From contig DASXCU010000100.1 in NCBI GenBank assembly GCA_036491035.1, positions 1-20,278 on the forward strand: a stretch of DNA of 20,278 nucleotides. The letters are read 5' to 3'. The notes under the pieces are model-generated. The model was not told where the DNA came from, ran no database searches, and was given only the letters and a program-made list of their open reading frames with translations. Positions within the stretch are counted from its first letter, which is position 1, and each line of letters opens with the position of its first letter. The translations under genes were made by a program, and so were the position numbers. Below, piece by piece: positions 1 through 8,041 of the stretch. Source of the DNA: Galbitalea sp036491035. GTDB taxonomy: Bacteria; Actinomycetota; Actinomycetes; Actinomycetales; Microbacteriaceae.

Positions 1-638
<638 letters not shown>

Positions 639-840
639 GACAGTTACTGCTCCTTCACCGGCGGTACGTGCCGGACGATCCTTTGTGAATGGATTCGGCG
701 CTGCGGTGCGCCGTTTGTCATTATGTCACCCGGTCTGGGGTAACGGAAAACCGGGCCCGGCAGGCGGTGATCTCAGCGAAACCATAGACGGGGTCTCTAC
801 TATCCTTGGGGCACTACCGACTAACTACAGCGAGGTATCT

Positions 841-1773
841 GTGACATATGGCGGAGCGGGCGACCGCGGCAGCAAGAACCAGAGGCGCGAGGCCGCGCGC
901 GAGAAGGCTCGCGAACTCCGCGAAGCGCAGCGCAAGAAGGAGAAGCGCAACCGTCTCTTCCTTCAGGGCGGCATCGGTCTGGCCATCGTCGCCGCAGCGG
1001 TCATCATCTTCTTCGCCATCTCCAGCAGCGTCGTTGCCCCGGCAGCGGGACCGCTCAACATGCAGAGCGACGGCATCATCATCGGCAAGGACCTGAAGGC
1101 GGTGAGCACGCCGGCGATCCCGGCGAAGGGCAAGCCGGTCGCTACCGTTCGCGACAAGAAGTCGAGCGTCGTCAGCATCCGCATTTACCTCGACTACTTC
1201 TGCCCCGTCTGTAACGCGTTCGAGACCGCCAACAAGTCCCAGATCACGAAGTGGCTGAAGACGGGCGCGGCGACGATCGAGATCCACCCGATCTCGTTCC
1301 TTGACCGTTCCTCGCTCGGTACCCGCTATTCATCGCGAGCCGCAAACGCGGGAGGGTGTGTGGCGAACTACGCACCGGACGACTATTGGGCGTTCACAGA
1401 AGAGATGTACGTCAAGCAGCCGAAGGAGGACACCGTCGGTCTGACCAACGCCCAGATCATCGACGTGGTCAAGGCGGCGAAGGTCCACAATCTGTCGAAA
1501 ATCTCGGACTGCATCAATTCGGAGAAGTTCAAGGCATGGGTGACCGATGCGACCGCCAGGGCCGAGGCGGGGCCACTTCCCGACTCCACGGTCAAGCAGG
1601 TCACGGGTACACCGACCGTCATCGTGGATGGGGTCGAGTACCCGATCACGAGCGATGACGTGTCGAGCGCCGCAGACTTCGCGGCCTTCGTCGAGCAGAC
1701 TGCCGGTTCCCAGTTCGACTCCGGGACCAAGTCGACTCCGACCCCAACGCCGACACCGACTGCGACGAACTAG
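841..1773 (+). CDS. Membrane-anchored DsbA-like thiol oxidoreductase
   Basis: The 310-residue protein has a very basic, charged cytoplasmic N-terminus (residues 10-38, rich in R, K and E) and one membrane helix at about 40-63. An extracellular thioredoxin-fold domain follows, with the redox motif FCPVCN (Cys121 and Cys124) and a likely cis-Pro loop in TGTPTVIVDG. This is the usual layout of actinobacterial DsbA-like thioredoxin_4 proteins, which form or shuffle disulfides in exported proteins. The C-terminus is a low-complexity Pro-Thr tail (PTPTPTPTATN). I chose GTG 841 over upstream in-frame starts because the upstream stretch does not look like protein and GCGAGG sits at 830-835. The gene is divergent from the ABC ATPase, and 10 bp separate it from the downstream methyltransferase gene. 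No VKOR- or DsbB-like partner is visible. Confidence 0.9.
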   Translation: MTYGGAGDRGSKNQRREAAREKARELREAQRKKEKRNRLFLQGGIGLAIVAAAVIIFFAISSSVVAPAAGPLNMQSDGIIIGKDLKAVSTPAIPAKGKPVATVRDKKSSVVSIRIYLDYFCPVCNAFETANKSQITKWLKTGAATIEIHPISFLDRSSLGTRYSSRAANAGGCVANYAPDDYWAFTEEMYVKQPKEDTVGLTNAQIIDVVKAAKVHNLSKISDCINSEKFKAWVTDATARAEAGPLPDSTVKQVTGTPTVIVDGVEYPITSDDVSSAADFAAFVEQTAGSQFDSGTKSTPTPTPTPTATN

Positions 1774-1783
1774 TTCGATCGGA

Positions 1784-2434
1784 ATGGCCCGGGGCGAGGA
1801 CTTCGACGCCGTACGCACGACCTATGACAGGGTAGCGGCGTCGTACGCCGAGACCATATCGGGACTGACGGCGGAGGCGGCGCTCGACGTCGCAATGATC
1901 GACACGTTTGCCGCGCGCGTGCGCTCGGATGGTGGCGGCCCGGTCCTCGACGCCGGATCGGGGCCGGGACGGGTCTCGGCGTACCTCGCGTCGCTGGGAC
2001 TCGATGTGTCCGGTGTGGACTTGTCGCCGGGCATGGTCGAGGTCGCGCGAGCCGCGTATCCGCACCTGCGGTTCGAGCAGGGCTCGCTGCAGAAGCTGGA
2101 TGTCGCCGACGCGTCGCTCTCGGGGGTGATCGCCTGGTACTCCACCATCCACACGCCGCTCGCCGGCCAGCCGGAGATTTTTTCGGAACTCTACCGCGTC
2201 CTGCGACCCGGCGGTCACCTCCTGGTTGGATTCCACGTCGGTGAAGGACTGACTCGGATCGAGCGTGCTTACGGTCACGACGTCGCCGTCGACCTGCACC
2301 TGTTCGCCGTCGACGCCCTCGCGGAGCTTCTCGCGAAAGCGGGCTTTGAGATCGCGGCCACGGTCGACCGCGAGCCGGAAGGCAGCGAACGACGCCCACA
2401 GGGCTCGGTGCTTGCGCGAGTTCCGCTCACATAG
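1784..2434 (+). CDS. Class I SAM-dependent methyltransferase
   Basis: The 216-residue cytosolic protein has the Rossmann-type SAM fold. Motif I is VLDAGSGPGR at residues 54-63, the acidic end of beta-2 is VSGVDLSPGM, and the late motif is LYRVLRPGGHLLVGFH. These are typical of the Methyltransf_11/25 group (UbiE-like). The substrate cannot be inferred. ATG 1784 lies 10 bp after the stop of the DsbA-like gene, which suggests one transcript. An in-frame extension upstream reads back through the DsbA-like gene and is not credible. GGAA just upstream is a weak ribosome site. Confidence 0.9.
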   Translation: MARGEDFDAVRTTYDRVAASYAETISGLTAEAALDVAMIDTFAARVRSDGGGPVLDAGSGPGRVSAYLASLGLDVSGVDLSPGMVEVARAAYPHLRFEQGSLQKLDVADASLSGVIAWYSTIHTPLAGQPEIFSELYRVLRPGGHLLVGFHVGEGLTRIERAYGHDVAVDLHLFAVDALAELLAKAGFEIAATVDREPEGSERRPQGSVLARVPLT

Positions 2435-2533
2435 ACCCGCAAACGGCGTCATAATTCGCGAGTTCGGCGCTCTCTCTAGGTAGACATCGACGTCGGTTGA
2501 TCAGGCAGGCGCGATGAACCATGCGGGGGAATA

Positions 2534-2830
2534 ATGTCGCAAGCGCCACTCTTGCAGCGGGTCGAAACTGACGAGGTTTCGATCATGGAAACGTTCCACG
2601 AGCTTGCCCAGGTGTTAAGCCTGCCCGAGCTCGACTGGGACTTCGTTCACTATGAGGGGGAAACACTCGTCGAGGGTCATCCTCGAGCCGAAACCGATCT
2701 CGGTTCCTGTCCACGGTGGGCCAGATTTCTGGGGATGTCCGAAGTCGGATCAAGGCCGGAGACTGGCGGAGAGTGCTGGCTCGGTTTCAACGGTCCCTGG
2801 ACACTGGAGATCGTGGCCCGCGTCCGCTGA
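2534..2830 (+). CDS. Hypothetical small protein (98 aa)
   Basis: I do not recognise this protein. The ATG follows GGGGGA at a fitting distance. The product is acidic and soluble, with no membrane helix or signal peptide. It is rich in Trp in its second half and has two Cys residues (SCPRWARF and GGECWLGF). Third positions are only about 70 percent G/C by my count, below the neighbouring genes, and it contains a TTA leucine codon, which is rare in such genomes. That points to recent gain or relaxed selection. It stands alone between the methyltransferase and the next hypothetical gene. A competing reading frame at 2652-2864 lacks a ribosome site and is less likely. Confidence 0.5.
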   Translation: MSQAPLLQRVETDEVSIMETFHELAQVLSLPELDWDFVHYEGETLVEGHPRAETDLGSCPRWARFLGMSEVGSRPETGGECWLGFNGPWTLEIVARVR

Positions 2831-2867
2831 GGTCGGCGGCGCCTGGCGCGTCGCGTTATGGTGAACC

Positions 2868-3287
2868 ATGCCAGCCGAAGCAGCGGATACACGGGGGCAC
2901 CACGGGAACGTCGCTGCCAGGCGGGACATCCGCCGGGCGGAGGCGTCTCGTGTTCTTGGCTTGCTGAGTAGCGAGAAGCTTCCGGCACGGGCGCAATCGT
3001 GGCTTGCCGACGGCGCAGACTCCGAGAGCGTCCGCGCGCTCGCGGCGGCGGCGACCGAGACCGCCGACGAGGGTGTTCGCCTTGCGTTGGTTGCGGAAAT
3101 TGCGTACGAACGCGGGCTCAGCTTCGCGACGCTGCAGGCTGCCCGGACGTTCGAGGCGGAGGAGATCATGCGGGCCCGCTCGTTCAATATCAACGTGCAG
3201 TCGGATATCTACGGTCTCTCGAATGGGTATACGGATGAGGCGGTCCGAAAGCTTCGAGAATTCGTAGGACGGGTGCTCCATCGATAG
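2868..3287 (+). CDS. Hypothetical protein (139 aa)
   Basis: I do not assign a family. The product is a soluble, mostly helical protein rich in Ala, Glu and Arg. Its middle part (residues 45-85) has the look of paired helices, and a more ordered C-terminus (from about residue 100) carries SFNINVQSDIYGLSNGYTDE and ends in a basic helix. No signal peptide or membrane segment is present. Codon use is typical of the region, unlike the preceding small gene. There is no strong ribosome site before ATG 2868. It precedes the PAP2 phosphatase gene by 57 bp and may share its transcript. Confidence 0.6.
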   Translation: MPAEAADTRGHHGNVAARRDIRRAEASRVLGLLSSEKLPARAQSWLADGADSESVRALAAAATETADEGVRLALVAEIAYERGLSFATLQAARTFEAEEIMRARSFNINVQSDIYGLSNGYTDEAVRKLREFVGRVLHR

Positions 3288-3344
3288 AGTCGGGCTCCGG
3301 TCGAAACAACTACCCTTGGGTCGACGACGAAAGGAACTCCCCCG

Positions 3345-4055
3345 ATGTCCCAGTCCCGAGCCGAAGCCCGGGTGGAAGCATCCCGCAAGGATCGCAACCG
3401 CTTCATCCTGACAATCGCGATCGTGGTCGTCGTTGTGATCCTCGTCATCGTGGGCGGCATCGCCCTGACCCACAGCTCGAGCGACACCGCGGCCGAGACG
3501 CGGCTACTGTCGTCGATCGCCGCATCCCGGGTCGGATGGATCGTCAGCCTGTCGCTGGGGATCGACTGGCTGTTCAGCCCGACCATCGCGCTGATCGTCG
3601 GTGTCGTCGCTCTGGCTGGCGTCTTCGCCGTCAGTCGCCGCTGGGTTACCGTTCTGCATTTCGCGCTACTCGTGCTCGGCACCTGGCTCAGCAGTGAAGT
3701 CGTCAAGGTCATCGTGCATCGTCCGCGACCGGCCGCCCGCATCGCGGACACCCTGGTGCCAAACCCGGACCCCGACAGCTACCCGAGCGGACACGTCTGC
3801 TTCGCGGTTGGCCTCGGGCTCGCATTCTTCGTGCTCGCGATCCGCTCACGGGTGCGGCTTGTGGTCGCCGTGCTGGCCATCCTGCTCATCCTCGTAACGG
3901 CCGGGTCGCGGCTCTACCTCGGCATCCACTATCCGCTGGACGTCGTCGCCTCGCTCGTCTTCGGGTTAGCAGCATTCATCGGAATCGAGGCGATCTGGCG
4001 GCGCTGGTCGGGCGGCATCTTCGGTACCAAGCAGCCGGACCCCGTCGCAGGCTGA
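3345..4055 (+). CDS. PAP2-family membrane phosphatase
   Basis: This 236-residue integral membrane protein belongs to the type 2 phosphatidic acid phosphatase family, which dephosphorylates lipid phosphates such as phosphatidate or undecaprenyl diphosphate on the outer face of the membrane. All three family motifs are present: KVIVHRPRP, YPSGH and SRLYLGIHYPLDV, with the catalytic His residues in the second and third. The first membrane helix is at about residues 20-42, and further hydrophobic helices flank the motifs. ATG 3345 is preceded by AAGGAA. The substrate is not evident from the sequence; undecaprenyl diphosphate recycling for cell wall synthesis is one option among several. Confidence 0.92.
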   Translation: MSQSRAEARVEASRKDRNRFILTIAIVVVVVILVIVGGIALTHSSSDTAAETRLLSSIAASRVGWIVSLSLGIDWLFSPTIALIVGVVALAGVFAVSRRWVTVLHFALLVLGTWLSSEVVKVIVHRPRPAARIADTLVPNPDPDSYPSGHVCFAVGLGLAFFVLAIRSRVRLVVAVLAILLILVTAGSRLYLGIHYPLDVVASLVFGLAAFIGIEAIWRRWSGGIFGTKQPDPVAG

Positions 4056-4163
4056 CCGCGTTGAGCTTTTCTTCAGGCGTTGATCGCTAACCGGCGAGCC
4101 CGACTGGACCCTTGCTACAACTCCTGGTGCCGTTGCCGAGGGGTGCGAACTACGCTGACGTTC

Positions 4164-5933
4164 GTGAGCAACTATCGACCACCAGTATCTGACCTTGCCT
4201 TCGTACTCGAACACGTCGTCGGCTATCCGGAGATCGCGGCCTACCCGGGCTACGAGCACGCCGACCTCGAAACCGTGGTCGGTCTGCTCGAGGAGGCGGG
4301 CGACTTTGCGGCAAGCGCCATCGCCCCGAGCAATCGAATCGGTGACACCGAGGGCGCACAGCATCACCCAGATAACACGGTGACAACGCCCGCTCCGTTC
4401 CGGCAGGCCTATAAGGAGCTGGTGGACGCCGGATGGGGCTCGGTTCCGTTCCCGGAGGAGTTCGGCGGCGGCGGCTTCCCGTGGACGGTCGGCCTATCCA
4501 TCCAGGAGATGCTCGGCGAGGCGAATATGGCCTTCGCGCTCTGCCCGCTCCTGACGCAGGGTGCGATCGACGCGCTACTCCACTACGGAAGCGACGAGCA
4601 GAAGCAGACCTACCTGCCGAAGATGATCAGCGGTGAGTGGACCGGCACCATGAACCTCACCGAGCCGCAGGCCGGCTCCGATGTCGGCGCGCTCACCACG
4701 AAAGCCGTCCCCAATGGCGACGGCAGCTTCGCAATCACCGGCCAGAAGATCTTCATCACGTTCGGCGAGCACGACCTCGCCGACCAGATCGTGCACCTGG
4801 TGCTTGCTCGCACTCCCGGTGCGCCGGAGGGTACGAAGGGGATTTCGTGCTTCATCGTCCCGAAATTCCTCGTGAACGAGGATGGCTCCCTCGGTGACCG
4901 CAATGGCGTTAAGTGCCTCTCGATCGAGCACAAGCTGGGTATCCACGGCTCGCCAACCTGCGTCATGGAATACGACGGTGCCACCGGATACCTGATCGGC
5001 GAAGAGAACCTCGGCATGCGCATCATGTTCGTCATGATGAACAGCGCCCGGCTCTCGGTCGGTACGCAGGGCCTCGCGCTCAGCGAGCGCGCCTACCAGG
5101 ACGCGCGTGACTACGCACTCGAGCGCCACCAGGGCCTCGCCATCGGTGCGACCGGCAAGGATTCGGCGATCGTCGAGTTCCCGGATGTCCGCCGCATGCT
5201 GCTCACGCAGAAGTCGTACATCTCGGCTCTTCGTCGACTGATGTTGTTCAACGCCGTCCACATCGACAAGAGCACCCACTCGCCGGATGCGCAGGAGCGC
5301 GCCCGCGCGGCCGAAATCGTCGGTTTGCTCACTCCGATCAGCAAGTCGTTCGGGACCGACCTCGGCAATGAACTCACCTCGCTCGCGCTGCAGATCCACG
5401 GCGGCATGGGCTTCATCGAGGAGACCGGCGTCGCTCAGTACTACCGCGATGTGCGCATCACGGCGATCTATGAGGGCACCAACGGAATCCAGGCCGCTGA
5501 CCTCGTGGGCCGCAAGCTGGGTGTTCGCGACGGCGCATCCTTCCTTGAGTTCCTCGCGCAGATGCGCGAACTGGATGACGAACTCGCCGCCGCCGGAGAC
5601 GATTTCGAGTCGATTCGCACCGAACTTGCGACCCAGCTCGACGCACTCGAGTCGGCGACCCAGTGGATGTTGCGCACCGCTCGCAAGGACCCGAACGCGA
5701 TCCTGTCGGGATCCAGCCCATACCTGCGCATGTGGGGCCTCGTCGTCGGTGGGTGGCTGATGGCGAAGTCAGCGCTCGCGGCGCCGTCCGCGAGGGACCG
5801 CGAGGTCGCGGATTCTCAACTGGTGCTGGCCCGCTTCTACGCGGAGCAATTGCTTCCTGCTGCAGCCGGACTTCTCGGGGCCGCGACGGCTGGCTCCGAG
5901 GATCTCTTCGCCCTGACGACCGCTCAGCTGTAG
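4164..5933 (+). CDS. Acyl-CoA dehydrogenase, long DmdC/FadE-like type
   Basis: The 589-residue FAD enzyme introduces a trans-2 double bond into an acyl-CoA. The N-terminal helical domain, the beta domain with the flavin-binding motif MNLTEPQAGSDVGAL, and the C-terminal helical domain with QIHGGMGFIEETG are all present. The catalytic base is very likely Glu437 in IYEGTNGIQ, near the Glu435 position known for DmdC-type enzymes. An extra C-terminal helical extension gives the near-600-residue length of DmdC rather than the usual 380. The substrate is unknown; methylmercaptopropionyl-CoA is only one possibility and no dmd genes are nearby. GTG 4164 has no ribosome site but lies 7 bp after TACGCT (4151-4156), so the mRNA may be leaderless. 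A START-like gene follows 8 bp downstream. Confidence 0.94.
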   Translation: MSNYRPPVSDLAFVLEHVVGYPEIAAYPGYEHADLETVVGLLEEAGDFAASAIAPSNRIGDTEGAQHHPDNTVTTPAPFRQAYKELVDAGWGSVPFPEEFGGGGFPWTVGLSIQEMLGEANMAFALCPLLTQGAIDALLHYGSDEQKQTYLPKMISGEWTGTMNLTEPQAGSDVGALTTKAVPNGDGSFAITGQKIFITFGEHDLADQIVHLVLARTPGAPEGTKGISCFIVPKFLVNEDGSLGDRNGVKCLSIEHKLGIHGSPTCVMEYDGATGYLIGEENLGMRIMFVMMNSARLSVGTQGLALSERAYQDARDYALERHQGLAIGATGKDSAIVEFPDVRRMLLTQKSYISALRRLMLFNAVHIDKSTHSPDAQERARAAEIVGLLTPISKSFGTDLGNELTSLALQIHGGMGFIEETGVAQYYRDVRITAIYEGTNGIQAADLVGRKLGVRDGASFLEFLAQMRELDDELAAAGDDFESIRTELATQLDALESATQWMLRTARKDPNAILSGSSPYLRMWGLVVGGWLMAKSALAAPSARDREVADSQLVLARFYAEQLLPAAAGLLGAATAGSEDLFALTTAQL

Positions 5934-5941
5934 CGCGTTCG

Positions 5942-6427
5942 ATGATCTCCGGCGCTGTCGCCCAGGAGGTGCTGCTCGCGGCGCCCCTGGCGACCGCCTG
6001 GTCCGCGTTCGCGGACAACGACATCCGCGAGACCTGGTTCTCGCTGCCGGGGGAGCGCAGCACCCGTTCCCACGAACTGGACTTCCGGGTCGGCGGAAAC
6101 GAGATCACGCGCAGCACGTTCAGCAATATGGGTAATCCAGAGGAGCTTGAGCTCTCGGCGCGTTTCCTCGACATCGTGCCGGGGGAGCGCATCACGAGTT
6201 CGTCCGAGTTCCGACTGAACGGGGAGCTACGGATTGCGTCGGTTGCGACGACGGAGTTCGAGGCGAACGCGGATGGAACGCTTGTTCGGTACACGGAGCA
6301 GTACCAGTGCTTCGGACTCGTCGGCGATGGCAGCGGGGCTCAGGAACGTGGCGAACGCGAGGGCGGGACCCGTTTCATGCTCCGTCGGCTCGCGATCGCG
6401 GTGGATCAGGCCCAGCAGCCCGCGTAG
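5942..6427 (+). CDS. SRPBCC/AHSA1-like (START fold) protein
   Basis: The 161-residue soluble protein has the features of the AHSA1 branch of the SRPBCC superfamily, small helix-grip proteins that bind hydrophobic ligands. It opens with a beta strand into VLLAAPLATAWSAFAD, continues with DIRETWF and a central FRVGGNEITRS, and ends with a long amphipathic helix (LRRLAIAVDQ). ATG 5942 lies 8 bp after the acyl-CoA dehydrogenase stop with no ribosome site, so it is probably translated by re-initiation on that transcript. The pairing suggests a role linked to the same acyl-CoA chemistry, but this is inference from position only. Confidence 0.8.
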   Translation: MISGAVAQEVLLAAPLATAWSAFADNDIRETWFSLPGERSTRSHELDFRVGGNEITRSTFSNMGNPEELELSARFLDIVPGERITSSSEFRLNGELRIASVATTEFEANADGTLVRYTEQYQCFGLVGDGSGAQERGEREGGTRFMLRRLAIAVDQAQQPA

Positions 6428-6518
6428 TCGCGCTAAAGGAGGGTAAGGTCGAGTTCACCCATCCAGCGCGGATGATGAGTAGTCACTCCGATCGTCGAGT
6501 GAAGAGACGCGGCTTTCC

Positions 6519-6851
6519 ATGGGCACCCTGACGTATGACGTCGTTTCCAAGGTTGATTTCGATGACCGCGCGCTCGCGCACCTGCAGCTCGTTATCGCGA
6601 GCAAGCTTCGCCGCGGCGAATCCTTCAACTTCAGCTGGGTGAAGGATCCGGCGGTGGGCAGCGGCCGGACGACGGTGTGGATGCACCCGGCGATCCCTCT
6701 CGTCTACGACTTTCTCGGTTCGAGGCAGCCGGCGATCAACCGCGACTGGCTGACGGCACTGATGGAAACCGCGAACAGTCCGGGCGGCCTGCGCCTCATT
6801 CCCGAGCCCGCCGACAGCTCCGCCGTTGTTGCGCTGCCGGACGCTGTCTGA
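6519..6851 (+). CDS. Small conserved Microbacteriaceae-type protein (DUF7882-like)
   Basis: The 110-residue soluble protein matches from memory a family of short proteins widespread in Microbacteriaceae, with the opening MGTLTYD, then FDDRALAHLQLVI, LRRGESFNFSW, TTVWMHPAIPLVY and a closing LRLIPEP. Databases sometimes label such proteins 'ATP-dependent DNA ligase', but no nucleotidyltransferase motif is present here and I see no basis for that name. The function is unknown. Basic and hydrophobic stretches alternate without a membrane helix. ATG 6519 has no clear ribosome site directly upstream. The gene stands alone after the START-like gene, with a gap of 91 bp that may hold its promoter (TAAGGT at 6444-6449). 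Confidence 0.82.
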   Translation: MGTLTYDVVSKVDFDDRALAHLQLVIASKLRRGESFNFSWVKDPAVGSGRTTVWMHPAIPLVYDFLGSRQPAINRDWLTALMETANSPGGLRLIPEPADSSAVVALPDAV

Positions 6852-6855
6852 TCTG

Positions 6856-6872
6856 TTCGCGTAGGACGCGAA
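6856..6872. terminator. Possible small hairpin after the 6519-6851 gene
   Basis: TTCGCG and CGCGAA form a 6-bp stem around a 5-base loop between two convergent genes. There is no T-run. It could act as a weak two-way terminator. The distal arm is the start of a GACGCGAAAG motif that recurs near 8750. Confidence 0.3.
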
Positions 6873-6906
6873 AGACTCGCCCTGGGGAAGAGGATGCAGC
6901 AGTCAC

Positions 6907-7668
6907 CTAGCGATCGGCTTTGCTCAGATTGAGTTTCTCGCCGATCTCGGTGACCGTGTCGGAGGGGCTCACCATGCGCGCGGGGTTGAGGTAGAAGAGC
7001 TCGTTCACAGTGAGGTGGAACCGGGACGCAATCGAGTCGAGGTTGTCGCCCGGAACGACCGTGTAACTCGTGGGAACTCCGTCCGTAAGGGTTGCGTTTC
7101 CGTGCGCGCCGCCGCGTTGTCCTCCATCCGAGACCCGGATGTCCGGTCGCCGGTCGCCGGTGGTCCATGTGAGCGCGGAGTAGGCAACGATTCCATACGA
7201 ACAGTCGGCCTCGGCGCTCGTCGTGGTGATGATCACGGAACGAAGGAAGCTGGGGTTCTGCCAGCCCGGGGTCTTTGCTGACGGGAAGATGAATTCCTGA
7301 TCGGCTTTCGACGTGACCGGCCCCGTCGCGTACGCGAGTACGCTCGGCGTGCACCTGCTTCCGGCCGGCACCGCGGCCGCGGTGAGGTCGACCTCGCTCG
7401 CTGAGCTGAGGTCGCCGGTCAGCTTGCTGAGCTTCACCGTCAGGGCACCGTTCGATGGATTTGCCACGACGGCGACGGTGCCCGTGACCGGATTGTCCGG
7501 CGTGGACGCCGTGAGCGTGCCCGTTGCGATCACGCCGGTCAGGGGCGGCATCGTTGGCTGTGCGTTCGTTGCTCCGGCCGAATGAGCACAGCCGGCCACG
7601 GCGGCGACGATTGCACCGGTGACGAGAACTGCGGCGACGATTCGCGACGGCGTTGACTTGAGGAACAT
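6907..7668 (-). CDS. LysM-domain lipoprotein
   Basis: The 253-residue protein has a lipoprotein signal peptide: basic MFLKSTPSR, a hydrophobic core rich in A and V, then the lipobox VAGC with Cys27 as the likely lipidated residue. The middle part (about 30-175) is a beta-rich region of unknown fold with two Cys residues (SRCTPS, ADCSYG) that could form a disulfide. The C-terminus carries one LysM domain (about 195-245: YTVVPGDNLDSIASRFHLTV and ELFYLNPAR), which binds peptidoglycan. The protein is therefore tethered to the membrane and able to touch the cell wall. It is divergent from a PadR regulator gene only 19 bp away, which makes regulation by PadR likely (inference). AGGAAGG abuts the ATG too closely to be a normal ribosome site. 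Confidence 0.86.
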   Translation of the reverse strand: MFLKSTPSRIVAAVLVTGAIVAAVAGCAHSAGATNAQPTMPPLTGVIATGTLTASTPDNPVTGTVAVVANPSNGALTVKLSKLTGDLSSASEVDLTAAAVPAGSRCTPSVLAYATGPVTSKADQEFIFPSAKTPGWQNPSFLRSVIITTTSAEADCSYGIVAYSALTWTTGDRRPDIRVSDGGQRGGAHGNATLTDGVPTSYTVVPGDNLDSIASRFHLTVNELFYLNPARMVSPSDTVTEIGEKLNLSKADR

Positions 7669-7681
7669 ACCTTCCTATTCT
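7653..7681 (+). promoter_or_regulatory. Promoter of the PadR gene (leaderless)
   Basis: TTGACT (7653-7658), a 17-bp spacer and TATTCT (7676-7681) make a near-consensus housekeeping promoter. The PadR ATG begins 7 bases after the -10 box, so the mRNA should start at or next to the start codon. The -35 box lies inside the first codons of the opposing LysM gene. Confidence 0.7.
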
Positions 7682-7704
7682 ATTGACATGCCGAGACGAA
7701 GCAA
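7677..7704 (-). promoter_or_regulatory. Promoter of the LysM lipoprotein gene, overlapping the PadR promoter
   Basis: On the minus strand TTGCTT (7704-7699), a 16-bp spacer and TAGAAT (7682-7677) form a good promoter. Its -10 box shares five base pairs with the opposing -10 box, so RNA polymerase cannot open both at once. Only 8 bases separate it from the ATG. Confidence 0.6.
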
Positions 7705-8041
7705 GGGATCGATCCTGCCCATCGAGTACGAAATTCTCGAGCGCGGCTCTCGTCTCGAGAATGTTTCGGCTGGCTTCTACGGATTCGGACTGGCTCAGTC
7801 GCTCGCGGATGCTCGCGGTCGGTCGGCGCTGATCGGACACGGAACCCTGTACAAGGCATTGGCGCGCATGACCGCGAGTGGCCTGCTGAGCGCCGAGTGG
7901 GAGGACGCGCAACTCGCTGTCGAAGCGGGTCGTCCCCGCCGTCGGATGTATCACCTCACGGGCGAGGGCGCACGCGTGCTCGCTGCGAGACCCGTCTCGG
8001 CCGCCGCAGGAGTTTCCACACCGAAGGTGTCGCTCGCATGA
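7688..8041 (+). CDS. PadR-family transcriptional regulator
   Basis: The 117-residue protein is a small winged-helix DNA-binding regulator. A helix with GFGLAQSLADARG leads to IGHGTLYKALARMTASGLL, the PadR recognition helix region, and then to a wing ending in GRPRRRMYHLTGEGARVL. The basic N-terminus is MPRRSKGS. ATG 7688 fits the leaderless promoter. The stop overlaps the start of the downstream membrane gene (ATGA, 8038-8041), so the two are translationally coupled. PadR genes coupled to a membrane partner are a known arrangement in Gram-positives, in which the partner conveys an envelope signal. The likely targets are its own operon and the divergent LysM gene. Confidence 0.88.
   Translation: MPRRSKGSILPIEYEILERGSRLENVSAGFYGFGLAQSLADARGRSALIGHGTLYKALARMTASGLLSAEWEDAQLAVEAGRPRRRMYHLTGEGARVLAARPVSAAAGVSTPKVSLA

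Noticed and set aside
1735..1770. Short tandem Pro-Thr codon repeats at the end of the DsbA-like gene as a possible phase-variable repeat.
   Set aside because: The units vary in their third bases and lie at the extreme C-terminus, so slippage would have little effect. It is a normal extracellular low-complexity tail.
6435..6449. A perfect anti-ribosome match AAAGGAGGG with no start codon at a usable distance.
   Set aside because: The nearest ATG downstream (6471) is 27 bases away and opens only a 19-codon frame. The following TAAGGT may be a -10 box; chance is as likely as function.
7669..7676. AGGAAGGT before the LysM gene as a classic ribosome binding site.
   Set aside because: It touches the start codon, leaving 0-1 base of spacing, and the predicted transcript starts inside or after it.
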